Made by a program: the position numbers and the translations under genes
Part shown: positions 1-7,106 of the stretch, in pieces
How positions within the stretch are numbered: the stretch's first letter is position 1
How the letters are laid out: the number at the start of each line of letters is the position of its first letter
The notes under the pieces: model-generated
What the model was told of the DNA's origin: nothing
The model's input: only the letters and a program-made list of their open reading frames with translations
Database searches by the model: none
Source of the DNA: a virus
Length of the DNA stretch: 20,160 nucleotides
IMG/VR virus record: IMGVR_UViG_3300004770_000150
Coordinates: 1 to 20,160 of that record
Reading direction: 5' to 3' (one strand)

Positions 1-339
1 GTATAACCATCCATCACCACTTGTTACACTACCGTTACCATACCTATTTGCATAAACATAATTAGCAAGCTTTTCTGGTTGGTGAGCATATTGTTCTGCT
101 ATACCAACATAAGGAAACAATTTTGGCCAAGTTCTCATTAAACTTTGTGGACCATAATTTAAATTTTCTTTTAATGTTGTAAACTCAATCGACTCAACTG
201 CACATTGCGCTAAAAAACCAGCAATTCTATTCTTTGTATTAATATCATATTTTGGTAATAAGTCATTTAACACCGAACACAAAGAATTTAATGTTGTGTT
301 ATGTGGCAGTATCTTTTCTAGTTGATCTACTGTTATCAT
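1..339 (-). CDS. GH19 chitinase-like endolysin, N-terminal part (runs off window)
   Basis: I translated the 113 codons from the ATG at 339 to the window edge. The protein matches the catalytic core of glycoside hydrolase family 19 as found in phage lysozymes: FLAQCAVES at residues 42-50, LKENLNY at 56-62, a WP..F segment near 71-75, then YANRYGNG and SGDGWLY at the edge, where family members normally continue with RGRG. Such enzymes cut the peptidoglycan glycan strand at lysis. E49 is the expected catalytic acid, and E58 is a plausible second acidic residue. The usual His before the first Glu (HES) is Val here. There is no signal peptide, so access to the wall would need a holin, which is not visible in the window. 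The start overlaps the end of the preceding 83-residue gene by 41 bases and has only a weak ribosome binding site. Confidence 0.85.
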   Translation of the reverse strand, partial: MITVDQLEKILPHNTTLNSLCSVLNDLLPKYDINTKNRIAGFLAQCAVESIEFTTLKENLNYGPQSLMRTWPKLFPYVGIAEQYAHQPEKLANYVYANRYGNGSVTSGDGWLY

Positions 340-550
340 TTTTTTCTATCTTAATCCAACCGTCATCAGAAAATTCAAAAGTTCTTCTATTCTTTACACT
401 AACAAATGTGTTGTGAAACTCCACTCTAATCCAATCAGCAAGAGATACATTATCCAAACCTTGCACTCTTAAAAATAACACATTTGCCGCTTCTACCACT
501 TCTGCTTCTAATCCAAATTTCTCTTTTATTTTTTTTTGTATGTCAATCAC
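299..550 (-). CDS. small hypothetical protein (83 aa), GTG start
   Basis: I do not recognise this protein. It starts with GTG at 550, and the GTGA overlap with the stop of the 60-residue gene suggests translational coupling. The body (residues about 1-70) reads like a compact alternating strand/helix domain, with the pattern WIRVEFHNTFVSVKNRRTFEF followed by DDGWIKIE. The last 14 residues are polar and low in structure, and they lie over the start of the endolysin gene in another frame. The position, between a late small protein and the endolysin, points to late expression. No function is proposed. Confidence 0.6.
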   Translation of the reverse strand: MIDIQKKIKEKFGLEAEVVEAANVLFLRVQGLDNVSLADWIRVEFHNTFVSVKNRRTFEFSDDGWIKIEKNDNSRSTRKDTAT

Positions 551-729
551 TTAGGTGCCTTACGAGTGGCCATTCCCATTAAAATTGGACTGCGTTTCTT
601 TTTTCTATTAACTGCAGAAGCACTTGCTGGATCGGTAGAAGATGCAACACCTGTTACATTGGTTGGTCCAGCAGATACGGCTCCAGCACCCATACCATCT
701 TCTTTTATAAATTCTTTAAATGATTTCAT
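547..729 (-). CDS. small late protein with T4 internal-protein-like N-terminus
   Basis: This 60-residue protein starts MKSFKEFIKEDGMGAG. The T4 internal protein IPI starts MKTYQEFIAEARVGAG (recalled sequence), where the first ten residues are the capsid-targeting peptide and the gp21 prohead protease cuts after the Glu. Here the (L/I)-x-E site is I8-K9-E10. The rest is rich in Ala, Gly, Ser and Thr (AGPTNVTG near residues 20-27) and ends in a basic tail (NRKKKRSP...TRKAPK) that could bind DNA. The gene overlaps the 128-residue gene upstream by an ATGA junction. A head-packaged or prohead-core protein is the most likely role. That is inference from the N-terminus and late position; no catalytic domain is present. 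Confidence 0.75.
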   Translation of the reverse strand: MKSFKEFIKEDGMGAGAVSAGPTNVTGVASSTDPASASAVNRKKKRSPILMGMATRKAPK

Positions 730-1112
730 AGTTTCCTTAATATCTCTGCGATATTCATATCAACCGGTATATCGGTTGTGTGAATTGTTTTTCCATTAAT
801 ACCAGAAATTCTATCTGGCATAATATTCAAATACAACAAAAAAGTTTTTAGAATGTCATAATCTCTTTCGTCTATTCTATAAAATAATATTCTTGCGGTC
901 ACTTCAGGACCAAAAACATTATTCAATAGAATGACATGATTCAATATTAATCGTTCTTTAAGAGTTTTCGTGACTTTATATCTACGAAATAACCTTTTCA
1001 GGTATTTTGTTCTCTTAATATCGCCTTCAAATTCTGACATAACACAATTTGGTGAAGCATAAGACTTCATTGCATACATCATAAAATTATCTTCATTCAA
1101 ATCATCAAACAT
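726..1112 (-). CDS. conserved phage protein of unknown function (128 aa)
   Basis: This protein is mostly helical and charged, with a distinctive central block (about residues 27-80). The block begins EFEGDIKRTKYLKRLFRRY and continues with LKERLILNHVILLNNVFGP and ILFYRI. I recognise it as a widespread block in T4-like marine phage genomes, but no function is known to me. The C-terminal third is less distinctive. The gene starts at ATG 1112 with no clear Shine-Dalgarno sequence, just downstream of a hairpin terminator and a weak TATAATAA late-promoter-like box, so it probably begins a separate transcript or depends on read-through. It overlaps the next gene (60 aa) by ATGA. Confidence 0.8.
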   Translation of the reverse strand: MFDDLNEDNFMMYAMKSYASPNCVMSEFEGDIKRTKYLKRLFRRYKVTKTLKERLILNHVILLNNVFGPEVTARILFYRIDERDYDILKTFLLYLNIMPDRISGINGKTIHTTDIPVDMNIAEILRKL

Positions 1113-1122
1113 ATTATTATTC

Positions 1123-1130
1123 TTATTATA
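1123..1130 (-). promoter_or_regulatory. weak late-promoter-like box (TATAATAA)
   Basis: On the minus strand the bases read TATAATAA, close to the T4 late consensus TATAAATA. The box lies 11 bases before the ATG at 1112 and directly after the hairpin terminator at 1146-1173. Its position would restart transcription after termination, but the region is very AT-rich and the match imperfect. The short distance would also leave almost no leader. Confidence 0.25.
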
Positions 1131-1145
1131 AAGTCATAATGAAAG

Positions 1146-1173
1146 AAGTTGTGGCACCGAAGCACCACAACTT
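1146..1173 (-). terminator. Rho-independent-type terminator with C(UUCG)G tetraloop
   Basis: The minus-strand RNA folds into a near-perfect hairpin: AAGUUGUGG pairs with CCACAACUU, two G-U pairs and one C-G pair follow, and the stem closes on a UUCG tetraloop. It starts 8 bases after the stop codon of the 199-residue virion-protein gene. The bases after it (CUUUCAUUAU) are U-rich but not a clean U tract. C(UUCG)G loops are common in T4 terminators and also protect RNA 3' ends. Confidence 0.8.
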
Positions 1174-1180
1174 GGACTAA

Positions 1181-1780
1181 TTACAGACCAGTATAAGCCT
1201 GACCCCAGCTAGTATTACCAGAATTGGTATTCGATGCTGTTGGAGTAGCAAGAACAACTAAAGTTTCTCTTAGGTAACGAACTGCGCCGTCATTATTGGT
1301 TTTCTTGGTAATTTTATTCCAACCAGAATTCAAGTTACCAAATGCATAAGCAGTATTTGGATAACCACCGTTAGCAGTATTAGCTAAACGACCATCTGTA
1401 ACTAGAATTGTATCGGACCATAGATTGGCTTCAACGGTTTTGCTGGTTCCGTAATTTATAGCGGAATCAAATTCAATAGTTGAACCGGAAGCAATAGTTC
1501 CAAAAGTATTAGCAGTAAAACTTACTAAATTTCCATTGATTACTGAAACAGTATTATTGGATTTGAAAAACCCTGCGACACCACCAGATGACAAATTAGC
1601 TACATAAACATATTGACCGACAGTTACACCAGCAGGTGCAGTTAATCCGGTAAATAGAATTGTATTAGCTTGAGCTGCGGTTAAGTTGGCAGTTGTAGCA
1701 AAAGTAACTTCTCTTGTTTGACGCTCAACCGAAAACTTTGGTTTACTGTTGGCGTTGTCGTTATTTCCCCATGCTGGCAT
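1181..1780 (-). CDS. probable virion structural or decoration protein (199 aa)
   Basis: The N-terminus MPAWGNNDNANSKPKF resembles small virion proteins of marine T4-like phages. The rest is rich in Thr, Asn, Ala, Gly and Ser, nearly free of Cys, and full of predicted beta strands (for example GQYVYVANLSSGG and GNLVSFTANTFGTI). This is typical of an exposed head- or fibre-associated protein. Expression looks strong: it has the best ribosome binding site in the window (AAGGAG, 6 bases before ATG), a late-promoter-like GATAAATA box upstream and a dedicated UUCG terminator directly downstream. This arrangement suggests an abundant protein made from its own transcript. No (L/I)-x-E peptide is seen at the N-terminus, so processing in the prohead is not expected. 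The structural role is inferred. Confidence 0.8.
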   Translation of the reverse strand: MPAWGNNDNANSKPKFSVERQTREVTFATTANLTAAQANTILFTGLTAPAGVTVGQYVYVANLSSGGVAGFFKSNNTVSVINGNLVSFTANTFGTIASGSTIEFDSAINYGTSKTVEANLWSDTILVTDGRLANTANGGYPNTAYAFGNLNSGWNKITKKTNNDGAVRYLRETLVVLATPTASNTNSGNTSWGQAYTGL

Positions 1781-1813
1781 TTTATTCTCCTTGATTAGCC
1801 TTGGTTATGTTCT

Positions 1814-1821
1814 TATTTATC
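1814..1821 (-). promoter_or_regulatory. candidate T4-type late promoter (GATAAATA)
   Basis: The minus strand reads GATAAATA, one mismatch from the T4 late promoter TATAAATA. It directly follows the stop of the 322-residue gene and lies 33 bases before the ATG at 1780. The downstream gene has a strong ribosome binding site and its own terminator, which fits a separate late transcript for an abundant protein. Confidence 0.45.
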
Positions 1822-2790
1822 TTATTTCTTTTCTTCTTTTTTACCGTCTTTTTTGTCATCCTTCTTCTTATCATCCTTTTTGAAAGGATCAGGCTGACCT
1901 GGACGTAACCTCATCATTGGATCAATTTCGATATCATCTCGTTTCTCTCCAGTTAATGTAGTACCACCAGTCATAGTAGCTGCAGCGGCAGGTTTGTTCT
2001 CACCAGCACTATCTTTTTCATCGGCTTTATCAAACTTTGGTTTCTTGCCATAGGTTGCGACCGATTTATCTTCTTTTTCATGGTCATATAAATCTTCTTT
2101 GACCATTCTTTTACTTTTATACAATGCCTTAATCATACGAGCAGATTTTGACAATTGACGAGTTCTTTCTGAAATACTAGGATCAGTATCAGGTACTTTA
2201 GCAATTGCTGCTTGTGGATCCATTACATCTTCTTTATTCAAATGTTTCTCCAAACGGTCAATAGCAGAAGTCATACCAGAACCATCTTTAGATTGTTGTT
2301 TCTCAATCTCGTCATGCTTCTTTTTTCTCATTGCTTGATCGTAAGCAAATGTTCCTTTTGGTGCTGGATTAAACATACCAGAGAACTTTTTACGTCCACC
2401 TTCTTTTGGTGATTCATTTACTTGAACCGATTCAGGTGTCAAAGCAGGAACTTGTGATCCTTCTTTTTTGATAGGATTGTGGTGCATAATTTCACCAGCA
2501 GTTTTGCTTTTCTTTAAATCTTGATGTTTATCAATAATAGGTGACTTTATCGATACTTCTTCAAATGTATGGCTTTGTTTCCATTTTAAATATTGTGCTG
2601 ATTTAGAATGAGCAATCTTCGTAGGCGTGGAAACATATTTTGGGTTGATACCTTTAGATAAAAGATATTGTTCCAAGGATCCTTCAGATATTTGGCTTTT
2701 TGCCGAATACTGCCCCAACTGACCAGCATCTACATTTGCTGGCTTAGCTGGTTCAGTATTCTTTTTAACGACATTAACTTTTCTTGACAT
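1822..2790 (-). CDS. highly charged late protein, probable virion or prohead component (322 aa)
   Basis: No enzymatic domain is visible. The protein is very rich in Lys, Glu, Asp, Ser and Pro and is probably largely disordered. A conserved-looking segment near residues 220-245 (MVKEDLYDHEKEDKSVATYG) is followed by GGTTLTGEKRDDIEIDPMMRLRPG, and the C-terminus is an almost pure Lys/Asp/Glu run. I recognise this type of sequence from late regions of marine T4-like phages, where it is annotated only as hypothetical. The start at 2790 has AAGG 6 bases upstream, and the gap from the previous stop is 8 bases, so the gene is cotranscribed with the 396-residue gene. A scaffold-like or internal head protein would fit the composition and neighbours, but this is inference. 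Confidence 0.75.
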   Translation of the reverse strand: MSRKVNVVKKNTEPAKPANVDAGQLGQYSAKSQISEGSLEQYLLSKGINPKYVSTPTKIAHSKSAQYLKWKQSHTFEEVSIKSPIIDKHQDLKKSKTAGEIMHHNPIKKEGSQVPALTPESVQVNESPKEGGRKKFSGMFNPAPKGTFAYDQAMRKKKHDEIEKQQSKDGSGMTSAIDRLEKHLNKEDVMDPQAAIAKVPDTDPSISERTRQLSKSARMIKALYKSKRMVKEDLYDHEKEDKSVATYGKKPKFDKADEKDSAGENKPAAAATMTGGTTLTGEKRDDIEIDPMMRLRPGQPDPFKKDDKKKDDKKDGKKEEKK

Positions 2791-2798
2791 ATTATACC

Positions 2799-3989
2799 TT
2801 AATTGGAAATCTTACCCAACATTTCAGTTTTAATCTTCTTAAAAGACTGGCGAGCTAAATCTTTTGCACGACTCATTGGTGTATGAACTGCGCCAGATTT
2901 ATCTTTAACATCTTTTGGCATTTCTTTCCAACCAGGTGTTCCAGCAATAACTTTTTCATCAACTTGTTCTGCTTCTACTAAACCACCTTCTTTGTGTTTG
3001 GATTTAAAATCAGTTACTTCTTTGTTACGAACATTTGATTCTTTATTACGAATATTATTTAATTCTGGTTTAACTTCCTCATTACTAACCAATGAGAATG
3101 GTGTTGGACCTGTTAACTTATCATCAAGTTTAATATCAACTGGACCAGGATTTGTGGATATTTTTTGTTTTTCTTTAGTGTCTGTACCCTTATCAACTTC
3201 TTTAGGAATTTCTTCTTCGCCACTAGTAACTAAATTAACTTTGAAGTTTTTGAATGAATTTAGTTTACCGCCTGCAGTACGACCACTTAACATATCTGTT
3301 GTAGTTTTGTGTCCGGCTTTATCTTGGATAACTTCAATATCTTCTTTAATTTCTGGTTTACCACGGAGGAAACGACCAATTTGTGTCATTGTACCTTTAA
3401 CAGTACCTGGTTTGTGTTTGAGATATGCTTTATCAGCAATATCAGTACCTTTTTTAGGAGAAGAACCAACACGCTTATCTTCAGCATCATTGGTAACAAT
3501 GGCTTTCATTTTACCTTCATCCAATTCTTCTGTTTCTTCTGCCATTGCTTGTTTAGTAGCAGTAGCATACATTACATTCTTCCAGTTTTTACCGTAGCGT
3601 TGTTTGAAATCAGCAGATTTGTCTTTCATAGACATAACAATCTTTTCACGCTTTGATTTCTGTTTGTCAGTCATTTCTTCTTCACCAAGATTATTATCGG
3701 TGAAAATTTCTTCTGTACCAGTAGCTTTACCTTCTTTGATAGAAGCTTTGAGTTTTTCAGCAAAAGTTTCATGCATTTTCTTCTCATGACCTTTTACTTC
3801 TTTTTTAGCAATGGTTTTTGCTTCTGGTTTAGTAACACAATCGCCTTCCTCTGGAAGTACTTTTTCATTAGATTCATCTAAAATGAATTGTTGTGGTTTT
3901 TCAACTGCTGTAACTTCCTCAGTCTTTTCACCAAGTACTTGGTTAACAGCGTCAATCATTGATTGTGATACGAACTTTTTTGCAAACAT
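2799..3989 (-). CDS. charged late protein with repeated (L/I)-x-E sites, probable virion protein (396 aa)
   Basis: The N-terminus MFAKKFVSQSMIDAVNQVLGE ends in a possible prohead-protease site (L19-G20-E21). Further (L/I)-x-E triplets occur at 37-39, 45-47, 84-86, 101-103 and 156-158, but the protein is so Glu-rich that many may be chance. Two blocks are familiar from late proteins of marine T4-like phages: FKQRYGKNWKNVMYATATKQ near 128-147, and GWKEMPKDVKDKSGAVHTP in the last 50 residues. The remainder is Lys/Glu-rich and probably disordered. A good AAGGAG site lies 9 bases before the ATG, and the gene follows the NMNAT-like gene by 13 bases. No enzymatic function can be assigned. A processed head or internal protein is the best guess. 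Confidence 0.75.
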   Translation of the reverse strand: MFAKKFVSQSMIDAVNQVLGEKTEEVTAVEKPQQFILDESNEKVLPEEGDCVTKPEAKTIAKKEVKGHEKKMHETFAEKLKASIKEGKATGTEEIFTDNNLGEEEMTDKQKSKREKIVMSMKDKSADFKQRYGKNWKNVMYATATKQAMAEETEELDEGKMKAIVTNDAEDKRVGSSPKKGTDIADKAYLKHKPGTVKGTMTQIGRFLRGKPEIKEDIEVIQDKAGHKTTTDMLSGRTAGGKLNSFKNFKVNLVTSGEEEIPKEVDKGTDTKEKQKISTNPGPVDIKLDDKLTGPTPFSLVSNEEVKPELNNIRNKESNVRNKEVTDFKSKHKEGGLVEAEQVDEKVIAGTPGWKEMPKDVKDKSGAVHTPMSRAKDLARQSFKKIKTEMLGKISN

Positions 3990-4002
3990 TTTCTTTTTCT
4001 CC

Positions 4003-5928
4003 TTAACCTACTGGTTTCTTTTTCTTTTTTATTTCAATTCCAATTAAATTGCCCTTATTGTCACCCATTGGTTCTTTATTGGTGGAACCACCAAGTACTC
4101 CACCAACACCCATTGAACCGTATTCTGCTGGTGAATCAATAGATTCTTTCTTAATTTTATTTCTAAAATATTTAAAATCCTTTTTCTTCTCATCATAGGA
4201 AGAATTTAAAGGATTCGGTGACATTGCACTACTTCCTGGCATAGCCGAACTTGAAGGTTGTGCATTACTAAAATCTTGACTCTCACCCATGGCTTGTCCT
4301 AGACCGGCACCTGCTGCAGCACCTTGACCGCCTGCACGGGTATCATAACTCTGTCCTACTCCGTCTGGTCTACCAACACGACCAGCACTTAAAGATGTAT
4401 TACCACGCTTCTTTACTTTTTCTTTGTCGTTGTCTTTTTGGAAGTTGGGTTCTTTGGGGAGCGGGTTGATTTTGAGCGTTGGGGCGCTTTCGCTGTATGC
4501 TCCTGACCATGCTCCGCCTGTGACGCCTTGCTTACCGTTGGGGTCTTTCCTCGGACCGGTGTTGCCTTTGATTTGGTCTTGACCGGAAACGAGGGAACCG
4601 GAGTTGTCTGGTGTGATGTCGGCTGGTCCTTTGGCTGATCTAAAGTTGGCGTTGTACTTTCCAACGGTTTTGATCTGAATAGACTTAGAATCTTTTTTAA
4701 CATCATTTTCCTTAAATAGGTTTATAATTTTTTCGTTAATATCTACTTTGTTGTTTCTTTCGAACCAATCTTCAGCAATATCATTAATTACTTTGGAATC
4801 CAAAAATAATTTAGTAGTTAGATATATTTCTGTAATATCTTCTTCTTTAGATTCTATTTTACCTGTATTATCAAACTCAATAAAATTAGTAAAGGATTCT
4901 GTGAAATATTTAGTATTTTGTTGTGCCTTCAACCACTTATCCTGACGGATAGATTCTGTCATCATTCTGGATAACTGGGAATTGCGTTCTTGACTAGCTT
5001 CATTTGTTGTATTAACAAATATCATCAAAGTTTCATAACCCAATTCTTCAAGTTCTTCTTTGATGTAACCAATACGGTTATTGTCATCGGCAGGTCCATT
5101 AATGATTAGTGGACCACGGACTCTGATACCTTCTCTACGGAAATCACTGGTTTTCTCGGATAATTTCTGTTTGTCCGCCAAATACTCACAGGCCTGTACT
5201 AGGTTGAGTTCTACAATTTTAGTTTCAGCAATGGCTTCACGGATGATAATATCTTTACCTGAACCAGGTCCACCAGTTACAAAGATGGCTCTAAACTGTC
5301 CACGATCCACGGATTCATTCATTCCCATGCCTTTACGAACATCATGCATCAATTCTTTGGCATGAGTATCCGATACATGAGCAGGAACACCTTGACGGAA
5401 AGAATGGAAGTCTTTATTCTTAGCATGATCTCTCATCTTGGTACCAGACATACCTTCAGAACCTTCAGCATCAGGATCACGATGACCAGCAGACACCACT
5501 TGAATCTTTTTGAAGTTATAATGACCATGTCCTGCTTTTACACCATTATATTTGTGTAATAACTGGTGCATTTCTTTAACACGGTCAGAACCAGCCACCA
5601 CGGTCAACTTATCGTGACCTTTGGCATGCAACTTAGCAGCATGGTGTAGAATTGTTGGTGCATCTTTTGAAGAATGTTCAAAATGAGTACCTGGTGAATA
5701 TCGTTTGAGGTGTTTAACCTTCTGTTCACCAGATAATGGGTTCTTTTTAGAATCTTGTGAATGTGATACGACAACAGTATGCTTAGCACCTTGTTTGTCG
5801 GCAATTTCACGAACTTTATCGATAAGTTTAAGGTGTCCAGTTGTTGGAGGATTCATACGACCAAAAGCCATCACCACAGGCTTATGTGTGGCTTCTTTTT
5901 CTTCGTATATTTCTAAAAATGACTTCAT
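4003..5928 (-). CDS. NMNAT-like nucleotidyltransferase fused to a P-loop domain, with capsid-targeting-like N-terminus
   Basis: This is a 641-residue multidomain protein. Residues 1-10 (MKSFLEIYEE) resemble the T4 capsid-targeting peptide, with a possible cut after E9. Residues about 17-190 form an HxGH-type nucleotidyltransferase domain: GRMNPPTTGH at 23-32, AGSDR at 112-116 and MSGTKMR at 160-166, equivalent to the ISGTxxR motif of NMN adenylyltransferases. Residues about 212-400 hold a P-loop domain with GGPGSGKD at 219-226, possibly a nucleotide or polynucleotide kinase. The last 230 residues are Gly/Ser/Pro/Lys-rich, probably disordered, and end in IKKKKKPVG. NMNAT enzymes make NAD from NMN and ATP, but related HxGH enzymes use other substrates, so the substrate is not certain. 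The gene overlaps the ligase-like gene upstream by ATGA. A GC-rich island covers codons 417-497. Confidence 0.85.
   Translation of the reverse strand: MKSFLEIYEEKEATHKPVVMAFGRMNPPTTGHLKLIDKVREIADKQGAKHTVVVSHSQDSKKNPLSGEQKVKHLKRYSPGTHFEHSSKDAPTILHHAAKLHAKGHDKLTVVAGSDRVKEMHQLLHKYNGVKAGHGHYNFKKIQVVSAGHRDPDAEGSEGMSGTKMRDHAKNKDFHSFRQGVPAHVSDTHAKELMHDVRKGMGMNESVDRGQFRAIFVTGGPGSGKDIIIREAIAETKIVELNLVQACEYLADKQKLSEKTSDFRREGIRVRGPLIINGPADDNNRIGYIKEELEELGYETLMIFVNTTNEASQERNSQLSRMMTESIRQDKWLKAQQNTKYFTESFTNFIEFDNTGKIESKEEDITEIYLTTKLFLDSKVINDIAEDWFERNNKVDINEKIINLFKENDVKKDSKSIQIKTVGKYNANFRSAKGPADITPDNSGSLVSGQDQIKGNTGPRKDPNGKQGVTGGAWSGAYSESAPTLKINPLPKEPNFQKDNDKEKVKKRGNTSLSAGRVGRPDGVGQSYDTRAGGQGAAAGAGLGQAMGESQDFSNAQPSSSAMPGSSAMSPNPLNSSYDEKKKDFKYFRNKIKKESIDSPAEYGSMGVGGVLGGSTNKEPMGDNKGNLIGIEIKKKKKPVG
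4441..4680. other. GC-rich island inside the NMNAT-like gene
   Basis: A hand count gives 128 G+C in these 240 bases (53%), with 62% at 4501-4560. The block 4741-4800 has 30%. The reading frame stays open through the island and encodes the start of the disordered linker (Gly-, Pro-, Asn- and Lys-rich). Third positions use G and C far more than in the rest of the window, so amino-acid composition alone does not explain it. Confidence 0.8.
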
Positions 5929-7106
5929 TTTCTTACTTTCAATAGGTTCGCTTTAGCAAATTCTTTACGGTTCACCAATTTGGTTGGTTCACCTGCATGA
6001 TGTACAACAAATCCTTCTGGATCTGTTCTCTTACTATCTATGTGATGTTCCAAACCACCTTCGTGTTGGTTTAGTACATCAACTAGTTTATTCTTAGCTT
6101 GTTGTAGATGATGATGCATTTTTAACAAATTATCATAATCTTTCTTATGTGTATCAATGTGTTTTGTGTGTGAACCCAATTCAGCATCTTTACGACCTTG
6201 TGCCATAGGAGTTTTTAACTTAGCAGAAGCCTTTTTATACTTGTCTGTAATATGTTTCTTCAATCCTTCGGCAGAAGGTTTTTCATCAGTACGGACAGTA
6301 TGATTAATATATGTTGCTAAATGTCCAGCTTCACCACCATGAATTTCTGTGTTTTTGTACATGGTCTTTTTGTTTGCATCATGTATCTTTTGGGCTGCAG
6401 CAATATGTTTATGGAATTCATTTTGGTCATCTTCGGAATAATGTACATTCTTTGTATCATGTTCCGGATGCTTCGTCCATACATCTTGGTGCGTTTTGAA
6501 ATTGTGTAAGTCTGGATGTGGATCCGCTTTCATTGATTCCGCAGTTTTTCCATGATATTGTGTGTGAACTACAATACCCATCTTAGAATCTTTAATCTTT
6601 TGACCTTCTTCACCTTTACCTGTGTAGGTAATGGTATTAGGAGTAAATGATACTTTACCACCTTTACCGTGTTTTAGGTCATCATGTGTATACATCAAAT
6701 CTCCTTGATATACACCAGTTTTAGGTGCAATCTTCTTTAGGTGATTTAATGATGCATGGAGTTTGTCCATAAGACCTGGAGCGTGGCCATGGTTCTTCTT
6801 AATATCTTCGTGTGTGTAGTTGATCTTTGGATTCTTATTGAAAGCAGATTTACTTGCTACAAAGAACTTACCCGTTTCTGGATGATGGCCAAACACCAAT
6901 GATGGAGAACCATCATATTTCATCGTAAGGTGTGTAGATTTACCACCAGACTTAATATGTTCGTGTGCTTGTGTTAATGCATCGTTAGCGTGTTCAAAAC
7001 CTTTTGCTCCATGGAATAATGGACGATCCTCAGCATGATGAATATGCTTGAGTTTACTACCTTCAGATTCAGCTTCTTCTTTGAGAAAGGTTAAAAACGA
7101 ATACAT
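5925..7106 (-). CDS. polynucleotide-ligase-like nucleotidyltransferase with capsid-targeting-like N-terminus
   Basis: This 393-residue protein shows the motif set of covalent nucleotidyltransferases (DNA/RNA ligases, capping enzymes): MKYDGSPSLVFG at residues 62-73, with K63 as the expected AMP-accepting Lys of KxDG, GDLMY at 135-139 as motif III, KMGIVVH near 175-181 as motif IIIa, EGFVVH at 364-369 as motif IV and a Lys at 376 (TKLVNR) as motif V. The middle is unusually rich in His and Lys. The N-terminus MYSFLTFLKEE resembles the T4 capsid-targeting peptide, with L8-K9-E10 as the cut site. I chose ATG 7106 because AGAAGG lies 6 bases upstream; the GTG at 7133 lacks such a site. It is the first gene after the late promoter. 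Ligase chemistry is inferred, and the substrate (RNA, DNA or other) is unknown. Confidence 0.8.
   Translation of the reverse strand: MYSFLTFLKEEAESEGSKLKHIHHAEDRPLFHGAKGFEHANDALTQAHEHIKSGGKSTHLTMKYDGSPSLVFGHHPETGKFFVASKSAFNKNPKINYTHEDIKKNHGHAPGLMDKLHASLNHLKKIAPKTGVYQGDLMYTHDDLKHGKGGKVSFTPNTITYTGKGEEGQKIKDSKMGIVVHTQYHGKTAESMKADPHPDLHNFKTHQDVWTKHPEHDTKNVHYSEDDQNEFHKHIAAAQKIHDANKKTMYKNTEIHGGEAGHLATYINHTVRTDEKPSAEGLKKHITDKYKKASAKLKTPMAQGRKDAELGSHTKHIDTHKKDYDNLLKMHHHLQQAKNKLVDVLNQHEGGLEHHIDSKRTDPEGFVVHHAGEPTKLVNRKEFAKANLLKVRK

Noticed and set aside
2992-3597. 201-codon open frame on the plus strand
   Set aside because: It lies entirely antisense to the Lys/Glu-rich 396-residue gene, whose codon bias keeps the opposite frame open. 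The translation is a Ser/Leu-rich mixture with no recognisable motif, and no gene elsewhere in the window is on the plus strand.
4413-4706. 97-codon Thr/Ser/Lys/Pro-rich frame on the minus strand
   Set aside because: It overlaps the NMNAT-like gene in another frame exactly over the GC-rich island, where stop codons are rarer. The main frame is continuous and has conserved ends on both sides, so this is a shadow.
4003-5928. Calling the fusion protein NadR
   Set aside because: The domain order (NMNAT then P-loop) resembles NadR, but the P-loop GGPGSGKD differs from the nicotinamide riboside kinase loop I recall, and the long tail is not found in NadR. The substrate is left open.
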